A stretch of DNA of 64,000 nt, from positions 186,001 through 250,000 of the forward strand of contig NZ_AWTC01000002.1 in assembly GCF_000497245.1 (NCBI RefSeq). The letters are read 5' to 3'. Origin of the DNA: Sporolactobacillus laevolacticus DSM 442. Its GTDB lineage: Bacteria > Bacillota > Bacilli > Bacillales > Sporolactobacillaceae. The notes beneath the pieces were generated by a model that had not been told where the DNA came from, made no database searches, and was given only the letters and a program-made list of their open reading frames with translations. Of the stretch, positions 40,492-48,779 are shown one piece after another. Numbering within the stretch: position 1 is the stretch's first letter; the number at the start of each line of letters is the position of its first letter. The position numbers were made by a program, and so were the translations under genes.

Positions 40492-41112
40492 TCAGGCGTT
40501 TCTCATCATGATCGTTTCCAAAGTGTCGGCGACATCCTCGCAGCTGTCAGCAACACTTTCCAGCATTTCGTAAAGCTCTTTGTATTGTATAATTTTAATC
40601 GCGTCTTTTTCATTTTTAAACAAATTCGTAATGCACTTTACGAGAAGATCATCGCACTCTGTTTCATAATCATTAATCTTAATTACACTGTTTCGGATTC
40701 CCGAGATGTTTTTTTTGCTCATCAATGTAATTGCTTGAGCAATTTCTTTGGATGACTCATAAAGAAAGCCTACAAATTCAACCATGTATTCATCTGCATG
40801 CGAAATGCCGTAGATTTCAAGTCTATTTGACCACTCTTCAAAGCCATCCAGGACATCATCCATCTTCATTGCCAGTTCCAAAATATCCTCGCGCTGCAGC
40901 GGTGTGACGAATGTCTTGTTTAACGCAATAATGAGTTCATGAACATATGAATCACCCTTGCGTTCATATCCTTTCATTTTTTGTGAAAACTCGTGCAAGT
41001 CAGCTTCATTCTTTATTTTGCTTTCAACAAAGAATTTTGCAGCTTCCTCCAGATTCAGAGAAATAATTGAAAGCATATTCAAAAACTTGTCATTTTTCGA
41101 CAAAAAGTGCAC
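40492..41112 (-). CDS. ykaA: DUF47 family Pit-accessory protein (YkaA-like)
   Basis: About 207 residues, all helical, PhoU-like. Family blocks: MKGYERKGDSYVHELIIALNKTFVTPLQREDI (with the conserved Glu/Asp metal motifs) and YETECDDLLVKCI, YKELYEMLESVADSCEDVADTLE. Partner of Pit transporters, probably modulating phosphate uptake. Start set at GTG 41112, eight bases behind AGAGG. Confidence 0.92.
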   Translation of the reverse strand: MHFLSKNDKFLNMLSIISLNLEEAAKFFVESKIKNEADLHEFSQKMKGYERKGDSYVHELIIALNKTFVTPLQREDILELAMKMDDVLDGFEEWSNRLEIYGISHADEYMVEFVGFLYESSKEIAQAITLMSKKNISGIRNSVIKINDYETECDDLLVKCITNLFKNEKDAIKIIQYKELYEMLESVADSCEDVADTLETIMMRNA

Positions 41113-41371
41113 AAAGTCCACCTCTCCATCCTGAATTGAAAAATCTGTTTCTCAATAAAAGAAGACCCTAAAAATCCCATAAAATTCTGTGCCAGATTGC
41201 TTCCCCGTAAAAAAGCGCCCAAAAACCATTTTAACAGAACACAAAAGATTTACAATCTGTTTTCGATTTGTTAAAAAAAGCTTAACACATTTTTCGACTT
41301 CTTTCACTCAAATGTCATCACTTTCCAAACTGCTTTTTCAACAATCGAGAGACATTTTTTTTAAATCTTTA

Positions 41372-41401
41372 TTGAAAAATGACATTAGTGTCGTTTATAA
41401 T
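41372..41401 (+). promoter_or_regulatory. sigma-A promoter of the MFS-TetR operon
   Basis: TTGAAA (41372-41377), 18-bp spacer, consensus TATAAT (41396-41401). The whole spacer is one operator half. Confidence 0.8.
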
Positions 41402-41419
41402 AACGACATTGATGTCATT
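41378..41419. promoter_or_regulatory. Double palindromic TetR-type operator around the -10 box
   Basis: AATGACATTAGTGTCGTT (41378-41395) and AACGACATTGATGTCATT (41402-41419) are near-perfect mirror images around TATAAT. Each is itself a dyad of the form (T/C)GACA-n4-TGTC(A/G). The likely ligand is the TetR protein encoded downstream. Confidence 0.8.
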
Positions 41420-41440
41420 TTATTATTGGAGTTGATGATT

Positions 41441-42715
41441 ATGTCCACTGAATTTTGGAAGCTGCTCTCAGGCCGTACATTCAGTACGATTGGAAATTGC
41501 TTTTACAATGTTTCACTCATTTGGATTATTTATCACCTAACCGGCAACACTTTTTATACGGGACTAACCGGTTTTCTTGTTCTGATGCCGATGATGATGC
41601 AGTTTTTGGTCGGTCCACTCATTGAAAAATTCAACAAGAAAAAACTGTTGATTCTTACAGAAGCAGGACAAATCATTACGGTGGTCACGGCCTTTTCCTT
41701 ATATAATACGGCCTGGCACAACGTCTGGGCACTCATCTTCCTAACACCGATCGTTGCGATTCTATCGATGTTTAGCAACCCCGCTGAGATGACGCTTATT
41801 CCGATTTTTGTTAATGAGGAAAAGTATTCAGCAGCTAATTCACTGATGAACGTGACCTATCAAACGCTTTCAATTATTTCAACAAGTGTCGTCGGTGTGC
41901 TGCTTGGTTTTCTTAATCCACTGACTCTTTACATTTTTTCAGCAGTGTTCAATCTGTGCGGGGCAATTTGTTTTTTTACGATTCATCTAAAATCAGGAGA
42001 AAATGTGAAGGAAGGTCTTCCAGAGAAAACAGGTCTTCTATATGAATTAAGGATCTACCGACAATCATTAATTAAAGGGTTGAATATTGTTCGAAGCTCA
42101 TTTATTTCGAGTTTTATACCCGCAACCATTATCGCGAATCTTGTCTTGGGTATGCTAAATGCTGTCCTTCCCGCCTATGCCTCCGATAGAGGCGGCAGCC
42201 AATGGTATGGATTCTATCAATCTGCAGAAACCATTGGTATATTAGTTGGATCAGCACTTGCACCAGCACTAAAAAATATACCTTTAGGCAAATTGACAAT
42301 TAACTGCTTCTTCTTCAGCAGCGTCGCATGGATCTATTCATATTTCACGGCAAATAACACCCTTTCTCTAATTTTATATGCTGCGAGTTTGGTCGCCATT
42401 GGCGTGACGAATATTTTATTTGTTTCCGCAATGCAGAAGGCAGTACCACAAGAACATCTTGCACAAATTTATACGATTCTGATTAGTTTCGGGGGTTGTG
42501 CTATGCCCCTGGGTTCACTTTCCGGTGGTCAAATCGCCCATCTCTTTGGTAATACGCCGATTTTTCTCAGTGTTGGGGTAGCCTTTTTGTTTGTTTCCAT
42601 TTGCTGGCTTTCATCGAAGATTCTGCGGCAAATGCCTGCAGCAGAACACGTAGGCAGCGGCAACTATACGATCTATTCCGAGAAGCAAGGTGAGTCCTTT
42701 TCCCAGCATGATTAG
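41441..42715 (+). CDS. MFS transporter (multidrug-efflux-like)
   Basis: 424 residues with about 12 membrane segments; starts MSTEFWKLLSGRTFSTIGNCFYNVSL, typical of the MFS_3/DHA3 group of exporters. Loop 2-3 contains GPLIEKFNKKKLL, a variant of the G-x-L-a-D-r-x-G-r motif. GGAG lies nine bases before ATG 41441. Followed 46 bp later by a TetR gene and preceded by a matching operator pair, so substrate-inducible efflux is likely. Substrate unknown. Confidence 0.85.
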   Translation: MSTEFWKLLSGRTFSTIGNCFYNVSLIWIIYHLTGNTFYTGLTGFLVLMPMMMQFLVGPLIEKFNKKKLLILTEAGQIITVVTAFSLYNTAWHNVWALIFLTPIVAILSMFSNPAEMTLIPIFVNEEKYSAANSLMNVTYQTLSIISTSVVGVLLGFLNPLTLYIFSAVFNLCGAICFFTIHLKSGENVKEGLPEKTGLLYELRIYRQSLIKGLNIVRSSFISSFIPATIIANLVLGMLNAVLPAYASDRGGSQWYGFYQSAETIGILVGSALAPALKNIPLGKLTINCFFFSSVAWIYSYFTANNTLSLILYAASLVAIGVTNILFVSAMQKAVPQEHLAQIYTILISFGGCAMPLGSLSGGQIAHLFGNTPIFLSVGVAFLFVSICWLSSKILRQMPAAEHVGSGNYTIYSEKQGESFSQHD

Positions 42716-42761
42716 AAGATTTCCCCATCCTAATGTATACTGAATTTGCGGGGTGAAAAAA

Positions 42762-43367
42762 TTGCCTAAAGTATCAGAAGAACACTTCTTACAGAAAAGA
42801 TTGCATATATTAGAGGCTGCAAAAGCGGTTTTTTGCCGAAAAGGATTTGAACCGACTACGATGCAGGATGTTGTAGAGGCGTCCGGGATGAGCCGAGGAG
42901 GTGTCTACCGCTATTTTTCCAGCACTGAAGAAATGATCCGTGCGCTTTTAGAGAAAAATAATAAAGAATTTATTAAATACATTAATGAACTTATTGATGA
43001 GCACGATAAAATGTGGGATGCTCTGGAAGATTACCTACAAAACTTGGAGTCAGAAGCCTCTGATCCATTCTCTATTGTTGTCTATGAATATTTTGTGACC
43101 GGATGGCGGACAGAGGAACGAAGGAACTATCTAGCCAGACGTTACGAAAATGGAAAAGCGATTTTTCTTCGTTTGTTTGAGGAAGGAGTAAGGCGCGGTG
43201 AATTTTCCCCAAAACAGCCGCTTGAAGCGATCAACAGTTTTTTCATCAATGTAAACGATGGAATCTCAATGGAAGCTACTTTGCTTGATGAAAAGACAGT
43301 TCGTGTTGCCGAACAAATCAAAGCCCTGAAAATGTATTTAAAACAGGCACTTGGCCTTACCAAATAA
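42762..43367 (+). CDS. TetR family repressor of the MFS exporter
   Basis: About 201 residues. N-terminal TetR helix-turn-helix: ILEAAKAVFCRKGFEPTTMQDVVEASGMSRGGVYRYFSSTEEMI read in order (residues about 17-60). The C-terminal ligand domain is divergent. I prefer TTG 42762, six bases behind GGGGTG, over the GTG at 42753 that is part of that site. Same operon as the MFS gene; probably autoregulatory through the operator at 41378-41419. Confidence 0.88.
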   Translation: MPKVSEEHFLQKRLHILEAAKAVFCRKGFEPTTMQDVVEASGMSRGGVYRYFSSTEEMIRALLEKNNKEFIKYINELIDEHDKMWDALEDYLQNLESEASDPFSIVVYEYFVTGWRTEERRNYLARRYENGKAIFLRLFEEGVRRGEFSPKQPLEAINSFFINVNDGISMEATLLDEKTVRVAEQIKALKMYLKQALGLTK

Positions 43368-43392
43368 AGAACTGATCCTATATTTCAGTGAA

Positions 43393-43441
43393 AAAAAGTG
43401 ACATTTTGTCAATGTACACAAGACAAAACGCCACTTTTTTA
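43393..43441. terminator. Bidirectional terminator between tetR and yfkAB
   Basis: AAAAAAGTGaCATTTTGTC pairs with GACAAAACGcCACTTTTTT; A and T tracts on both sides. Confidence 0.8.
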
Positions 43442-43464
43442 TATTGCTTGAATTTACGTACCCT

Positions 43465-44610
43465 TTAATGTATTTCTGCCGATCTGGAAATAAGCGATTT
43501 TCGTTTTGAAAAATCTACATCTTTGTAATACGTATTTTTAACAAGCACGTTAGGGCCGAGACACTTAACCGCAGGGCAGTGACAGTTCAAGGATTTTGCT
43601 AGCGGCGTGTCAAGCCAGTGCTGATACGCATCCTCAAGTGTTGTTGTTTGAATATTACCCAGACCTGGAGCATCACCAAAATCTGTGACGATGATACTTC
43701 CATCAAAGATATTAACGTTTAGGCGTGAACGTCCGTCCGGATCGTTGCGCACGGTAACATTTTTCTCACTATAGAGACGTTCAAGCAATGCAAGATCCTG
43801 TTCATTTTTATTGCACGGATAGAATGGCAAGGTACCAAATAGCATCCAGACATCCGGATTTCGGCTGTCAAGCAGCCGATGTATGCCTGAGCGAATCTCA
43901 TCCAATGAAGCAAACTGCAGACTGCTTGCAAAATCGCTTGGATACATCGGATGCACTTCATGGCGCCTGCACCCCATTTCCACCACTTGTTCATGGATAC
44001 GTTCCAGATGAGGCAATGTCCGTTTATTAATCATCGTTTCCGCAGAAACAAGAACTCCTCGTGCGGACAGTTCCCGAGCATTTTCAATCATTCTGTTGAA
44101 AAACAATTCCTGTGCTGCGATTTTCGGCTTTTTCTCCATCACTGCAAATCCGATATCTGAATAATCCTGAAAGCTCCCGTAATTAAAGGAGATGTGAAGT
44201 ACATCCAAGTAAGGAATAATCAGTTCGTATCGCGCAAGATCGAGCGTCAAATTAGAATTAATCTGTGTTCTGAGGCCACGTTCATGTGCATATTTTAAGA
44301 TGGGCACCACATAATCTTTCACTGACTTAATGGACAGCATTGGCTCACCGCCGGTAATGCTTAAGGCGTGAAGATCTTTTGCCTCATCAAGACGTTTGAA
44401 AATCAGATCCAACGGAAGAGCATCAGGATCGCGTTGCTGTAAAGTATAACCGACCGCGCAATGCTCACACCTCATGTTGCATAACGTCGTTGTGGTAAAT
44501 TCTACATTTGTCAGTTTCAAATGTCCGTAGTACTCCATATCAAAATAGGCTTCCCACGGATCATTGTCAGGACTGATCGGCTCTGTCCTTAAACGTTCAA
44601 TTGTCGTCAT
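43465..44610 (-). CDS. yfkAB: Radical SAM protein YfkAB
   Basis: 381 residues. Radical SAM cluster motif CNMRCEHC (about residues 44-51, CxxxCxxC), SITGGEPML for SAM binding, and the family's second motif CHCPAVKC (CxCxxxxC, about residue 350) that defines the YfkAB group. Substrate not known. RBS TAGGAG. Monocistronic by appearance, convergent with tetR. Confidence 0.9.
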   Translation of the reverse strand: MTTIERLRTEPISPDNDPWEAYFDMEYYGHLKLTNVEFTTTTLCNMRCEHCAVGYTLQQRDPDALPLDLIFKRLDEAKDLHALSITGGEPMLSIKSVKDYVVPILKYAHERGLRTQINSNLTLDLARYELIIPYLDVLHISFNYGSFQDYSDIGFAVMEKKPKIAAQELFFNRMIENARELSARGVLVSAETMINKRTLPHLERIHEQVVEMGCRRHEVHPMYPSDFASSLQFASLDEIRSGIHRLLDSRNPDVWMLFGTLPFYPCNKNEQDLALLERLYSEKNVTVRNDPDGRSRLNVNIFDGSIIVTDFGDAPGLGNIQTTTLEDAYQHWLDTPLAKSLNCHCPAVKCLGPNVLVKNTYYKDVDFSKRKSLISRSAEIH

Positions 44611-44723
44611 GAAACTCCTAACCTTTCAATATGAATTTACAATACTCATACTATACCATATTGGAAGAGGAATTCACGAGTTTGTCACACATTTAGAAAC
44701 CTGGTGATAACGCAATCGCTTAC

Positions 44724-44990
44724 TTAAGCGGACTGTACACCGGATAAATGCTTTGTGATATATTCCTTTGTTTCGTTAATACCGCTGCCTTCAATTACAA
44801 TCAGGCATTCATCGTCATGAGAAAATAATATAAAGGAAAGAAGCTCCGACAAGCGGTGAACCTTATACGCTTCATTTTTTCCATACACGTAAATATTCTG
44901 ATTCCATTGAGCACAATATCCATAAAAGTCAATGAACTTATTAAGTTTTAGTTTCGTTGGGTTGAATTTGAAAGAAACGATGTTTCGCAT
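44724..44990 (-). CDS. HPr-like protein without phosphorylation sites
   Basis: 88 residues, the length of HPr, with an HPr-like alternation of strands and helices: KFIDFYGYCAQWNQNIYVYG, KVHRLSELLSFILFS, CLIVIEGSGINETKEYITKHL. Where HPr has GLHARPA (phospho-His15) this protein has TKLKLNK, and the Ser46 region reads HRLSELL. It therefore could not act as a phosphocarrier. AAAGGAAGTG supports ATG 44990 over longer in-frame starts. The HPr relation is inferred from pattern and size. Confidence 0.5.
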   Translation of the reverse strand: MRNIVSFKFNPTKLKLNKFIDFYGYCAQWNQNIYVYGKNEAYKVHRLSELLSFILFSHDDECLIVIEGSGINETKEYITKHLSGVQSA

Positions 44991-45274
44991 CGCAGCAGGC
45001 ACTTCCTTTCGCATAATTAAGATACCTATATTGTCACACATTTCCGGCAAATTCTGAACGGGGTTTTTTTGTCGACTGAACACTAGTTTAGAAGAAGTAT
45101 TTCGTAAAAAATTCATTGACAATTATGGTTCACAATTTCACATAAAAACAAGCAATTTGTCTGTTTACTAATAAATTTATACTGCAGAATCCAAGAAAAT
45201 GTCGTATCAAAAAAACCGGACCTCATCTTTCAATGAACCCCGCCTCACATGTTCATTTTCCATCTGAACTACCT

Positions 45275-45334
45275 TCAGTAGAATAGACCAACAATAACAA
45301 GGAGAATAAACATCACAACGATGAGAATAAACAT
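45275..45334 (-). CDS. 19-residue hydrophobic peptide, YjcZ-like
   Basis: Sequence MFILIVVMFILLVIVGLFY, a single membrane-spanning stretch, with a near-consensus ribosome binding site (AGAGGAGG) seven bases before ATG. It resembles the hydrophobic core of YjcZ-family sporulation microproteins (ALIVVLFILLIIVG), but without their Gly/Phe-rich N-terminus. The strong ribosome binding site and family-like sequence make it a credible gene despite its length. Confidence 0.7.
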   Translation of the reverse strand: MFILIVVMFILLVIVGLFY

Positions 45335-45484
45335 ACTGCATCCTCCTCTATTTTTCTATAGCTTATGCGGTCAAGTCCCCTATTGGCTCAGCGTTCGCAC
45401 ATTTTTCGACAGAAAACTGTTAATATTTTTTAATGGGGGATTTTTTGTGAAGCAACAATAAATCAGTGTGGCGTGTCAGGAATT

Positions 45485-45770
45485 AGGTTCGGTGGACTTG
45501 GAATTGGGATCGCTTATTTTTTATTGGGTTCGGAAGTATTCTGATTCGGTTCGCTGTGTTGGTTTGGTTCGCTCTAACTCATATGGGGTTGGTGAATTGA
45601 GGATTGGGATCGCTTATTTTTCATTGGATTCAGAAATAATCTAATTTGGTTCACTTATGTTGGTTGGGTTCACTCAATCTCTAGTTGGGTTCGGAGGATT
45701 GGGGATTGGGATCGCTTATTCTTTATTGGGTTCGGAAATATTCTGATTCGGTTCACTTGTGTTGATTGGT
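45485..45770. repeat. Tandem repeat, about 101-bp unit, nearly three copies
   Basis: ATTGGGATCGCTTATT recurs at 45503, 45604 and 45706 (spacing 101 and 102 bp), followed each time by related TTGGGTTCGGAA, TCTGATTCGGTTC and TTGGTTNGGTTC segments. Within the unit GGTTCG and TTGG recur, suggesting growth from a shorter repeat. The strand is strongly G/T-biased. All frames contain stops, so it is not coding. Confidence 0.85.
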
Positions 45771-45793
45771 CGGGGGCCGTAGCAGTGCTGAAG

Positions 45794-45913
45794 TTAGCGA
45801 GTAAACGCAAGGGTATTAATTGTTTCTTTAAGATCAATAGGCATCATTCCTTTTTCACTGATTAAATACGTTTTCTCCATAAGCATCATTTTTTCCTGCA
45901 AAAGTTTTGACAT
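45794..45913 (-). CDS. Possible 39-residue protein or gene fragment
   Basis: Open frame MSKLLQEKMMLMEKTYLISE... ending TLAFTR, with plausible codon use but no ribosome binding site, just downstream of the bceB terminator. It looks like the N-terminal end of something larger that was interrupted by the tandem repeat. No family recognised with confidence. Confidence 0.3.
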   Translation of the reverse strand: MSKLLQEKMMLMEKTYLISEKGMMPIDLKETINTLAFTR

Positions 45914-45925
45914 ATTTTTACCACG

Positions 45926-45957
45926 TCAAAAAAGGCGGCCTCAAAAGAGGTCGCCTT
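45926..45957 (-). terminator. bceB terminator
   Basis: Minus strand AAGGCGaCCTC-TTTT-GAGGcCGCCTT followed by TTTTGACG, 17 bp after the bceB stop. Confidence 0.88.
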
Positions 45958-45973
45958 AATGAATAATCATTTA

Positions 45974-47923
45974 TTAAGAGGCTACCATTTTTGTATAAGC
46001 ACGAACGGTGAACAAGTAGTAGATGGAGTAAATCAACGCATAGATCCCCATACAGATGACAACGGGTAAAGTAAGATTTGTTACAATCATGTGCGATAGG
46101 GCAACTAATGCAATTGCACTATGGGCGATACCGATAATAAGTGGCAGAGCAAAAATAAAGCCTACCTGTTTAGCAACCGTTCCTCTAATCTCTAAGCGTG
46201 TCAAACCAACTTTTTTGAGAATGGCATATTGCGATTTTTCCTGTGCCCCTTCATTTAACTGTTTAAAATAAATGATGCTGCCTGTTGCCAGTAGAAACAC
46301 AATTCCAAGGAATGCACCAAGAAACATGATTAATCCATAGGCTGATAAGAACAGATGGTAGTTTGAATAGAAACTCACAAATTTTGATCCTTCATCGTCA
46401 TTCGTAAATCGAGCCATTGATTGTGATAACATTTTGGTGAGTGACCCGGAACTTTCTTGATCCGATACATCCACCTGAGTCATTATTTGTGTACCGTTTT
46501 TTTCTTGTATACGATGATAGAGATCCTCGCCGACCACAATGATTTCACTGGTGGAACTGTTCGTTAATTGAATTTTTTGCGCATCAATGTAATGAATCGT
46601 CGCTAATTTCCCTTTAACGTTTTTCCTTTCACTACTTAAAGTGACATCTTTTCCTTTATACATCTTTTTAGTATCTTTATCCATATATACTGAGAACATC
46701 ATCGCGTTATTGCCTGTGAGGTGTACTAATTTATTATTGCTTGAATACTGCGCGAGCTCATTGAATACACGATCTGAGATGACCATCATCTCAACTGAAT
46801 GACCGGAAAAGTTCAACATTGGCGCCTGCACATTCATTACCGGAACACTTTTTTGGCTTGTAATTTTGTGTTTGCCATCTTCCTTAATTTTTTCCTTGAA
46901 AAGACGATCTGCTTTCGCTTGTACCTCTGACGGGACAACGTATTCATAGCTATGTGGATTGTTCTGTCTTGTCCACTCGCCCACTTTATAATACAAACTA
47001 TAGCTTGTGCCTACGGAAACCAGTGTCACCGCGCTCATCGTCGCAATCACAGTTAGAATTCGCGCGTTTCCTGCTATTCGATAGAATAGTTGTGAAATAC
47101 CAATAATGTTAGTCCCTTGATAATAGAAGCTTTTTCGCTTCTTCATGCTTTTTATAAAATAAACGGTCAGTGAACGAAATAATAAGAAGGTTCCCGTGAT
47201 CACACAAAGCAAGATAAGGAGCGCTCCTCCAAGAAGTCCTAATCGATGCCACACCACAGAATTTAGTTCTTGAAGCGCAACCCAATATCCAGTGCCAATA
47301 AGTAAAACGGCACACAAAGATTGAATCCTAGATACTTTAGGCGTGCGGTCCCCTTTTTTCTCATCATGGAATAAATCGACGAGTTGAAAGCGGTAGATTA
47401 ACCTGTATCCATAGAGTGACGTTAAAAGAATTACAATTAGGAACACCACTACTGTTTCAACGATCGCTTGAGTAGAAATAGAAAAATGAACCGTAACGGC
47501 GACTCCCATTAATTTCATTAGAATCATAATAAAGAATTTGGAAAGCAACATTCCAATAAAAATGCCTACTGCGAGTGACATCGCACCCAAAATCAGATTC
47601 TCATAAAAGAGCATCCATCCAATTTGTTTCTTTCGCAGGCCCATCATTGCATAAAGACCAATTTCCTTCTTACGTCGTCTTGTGAAGAAACTATTGGAAT
47701 ACCAGATGAAAATGGCGACAAAGATGAGCAATATGATTGAAGCAGCTTGAAATGAAGCGTTAATTTTCACGGAGTCTGATGCAGCGGCCTGTGCCTCGCC
47801 GTTATACTGAATCGACACAAAGGTAAAGAAAATAAGCACACTGAAAATCATCGATCCAAAATAGAGAAAATATTGCAAGAAATTCCGGGCCATATTGCGG
47901 CGGGCCAATTTAAACAAGGTCAC
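45974..47923 (-). CDS. bceB: BceB-type ABC permease for antimicrobial-peptide resistance
   Basis: About 649 residues with the BceB topology: TM1 near residue 20, two FtsX-type permease domains and a large extracytoplasmic loop of about 200 residues (roughly 310-510) between TM7 and TM8. RRRKKEIGLYAMMGLRKKQI and QYAILKKVGLTRLEIRG are the paired FtsX motifs. Such permeases detect and detoxify cell-wall-active peptides such as bacitracin or lantibiotics. Start set at GTG 47923 behind GGGGGTG; it overlaps bceA by 14 bp. Confidence 0.93.
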   Translation of the reverse strand: MTLFKLARRNMARNFLQYFLYFGSMIFSVLIFFTFVSIQYNGEAQAAASDSVKINASFQAASIILLIFVAIFIWYSNSFFTRRRKKEIGLYAMMGLRKKQIGWMLFYENLILGAMSLAVGIFIGMLLSKFFIMILMKLMGVAVTVHFSISTQAIVETVVVFLIVILLTSLYGYRLIYRFQLVDLFHDEKKGDRTPKVSRIQSLCAVLLIGTGYWVALQELNSVVWHRLGLLGGALLILLCVITGTFLLFRSLTVYFIKSMKKRKSFYYQGTNIIGISQLFYRIAGNARILTVIATMSAVTLVSVGTSYSLYYKVGEWTRQNNPHSYEYVVPSEVQAKADRLFKEKIKEDGKHKITSQKSVPVMNVQAPMLNFSGHSVEMMVISDRVFNELAQYSSNNKLVHLTGNNAMMFSVYMDKDTKKMYKGKDVTLSSERKNVKGKLATIHYIDAQKIQLTNSSTSEIIVVGEDLYHRIQEKNGTQIMTQVDVSDQESSGSLTKMLSQSMARFTNDDEGSKFVSFYSNYHLFLSAYGLIMFLGAFLGIVFLLATGSIIYFKQLNEGAQEKSQYAILKKVGLTRLEIRGTVAKQVGFIFALPLIIGIAHSAIALVALSHMIVTNLTLPVVICMGIYALIYSIYYLFTVRAYTKMVAS

Positions 47924-48671
47924 TTGCCCCACCCCCTAAAGCAGAAAGTACATCAAGTATTTTCTGGAAATAGGCTTTTCGTGATAGATTACCGCGATCA
48001 AGCTGCGTAAAGATTTCTCCATCCTTAATAAATAAGATGCGATGGCAATAACTTGCTGAAAACGCATCATGGGTAACCATCAGCAAAGTAGCTGTCTCTT
48101 CTTCATTGAGGCGCGTCAACATTTGTAGCAGGGTGGTTGCTGATTTAGAATCTAATGCACCTGTAGGTTCATCAGCAAAAATGAGATCCGGATTAACAAT
48201 CACTGCGCGTGCTGCCGCTGTGCGCTGTTTTTGTCCGCCGGATACTTCATACGGATATTTTTTTAGTAATTCCTCCAATCCTAATGATTCCGCTGTTTCG
48301 CGAACCTTCCGATTAATTTCTTTCGTATTCATCTTTGCCAAGGCCAAAGGAAGTGCGATATTCTCTTCAATCGTCAGCGTATCTAACAAGTTATAGTCTT
48401 GAAAGATAAAACCGAGATGCTCTCTTCTGAAAATCGCTAAATCTTTCTCATTCATCTGAACAATATTCTTACCATTAATCTCAACCGTTCCCTCTGATGG
48501 ACGGTCAATGGTTGACATAATATTAAGTAACGTTGTTTTTCCAGAACCGGACGGACCCATGACACCAACAAATTCACCTTTTCCAATTGATAAGTCGATG
48601 TCTCGAATCGCGGTATAGGTTTGTCCTTTCCGTCCGTAAATTTTCTTTAAGCCCTTCGCAGATAGAATCAT
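47910..48671 (-). CDS. bceA: BceA-type ABC ATPase
   Basis: 253 residues: Walker A GPSGSGKTTL (about residues 39-48), Q-loop FIFQDYNLLD, signature VSGGQKQRTAAARA, Walker B LIFADEPTGALDS, switch MVTHDA. The MacB/LolD-type sequence and the overlap with bceB make it the ATPase of the Bce transporter. RBS AAAGGGG. About 100 bp separate it from the kinase gene upstream, where its own inducible promoter probably lies. Confidence 0.95.
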   Translation of the reverse strand: MILSAKGLKKIYGRKGQTYTAIRDIDLSIGKGEFVGVMGPSGSGKTTLLNIMSTIDRPSEGTVEINGKNIVQMNEKDLAIFRREHLGFIFQDYNLLDTLTIEENIALPLALAKMNTKEINRKVRETAESLGLEELLKKYPYEVSGGQKQRTAAARAVIVNPDLIFADEPTGALDSKSATTLLQMLTRLNEEETATLLMVTHDAFSASYCHRILFIKDGEIFTQLDRGNLSRKAYFQKILDVLSALGGGASDLV

Positions 48672-48779
48672 AAATTTGAACCCCTTTACTTTTTCATCAT
48701 TACAAGCCTATTGTAAAAGAGAAAGAGAAGAGGTTCCCTCGATTAAACTTACAGTTTTCCCTTCAATCTTACATTCTTG

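Noticed and set aside
43393-43441. TGACATTTTGTCA-like palindrome resembling a third TetR operator after the repressor gene
   Set aside because: It is part of a longer hairpin with flanking A and T tracts between two convergent genes, better explained as a terminator.
45485-45770. Repeat-containing protein gene across the tandem array
   Set aside because: Every frame on both strands is interrupted by stop codons within one unit.
48680-48779. BceR operator ahead of bceA
   Set aside because: Two TGTAAG words about 20 bp apart are visible on the minus strand, but they do not match the known BceR or PsdR inverted-repeat consensus well enough to call.
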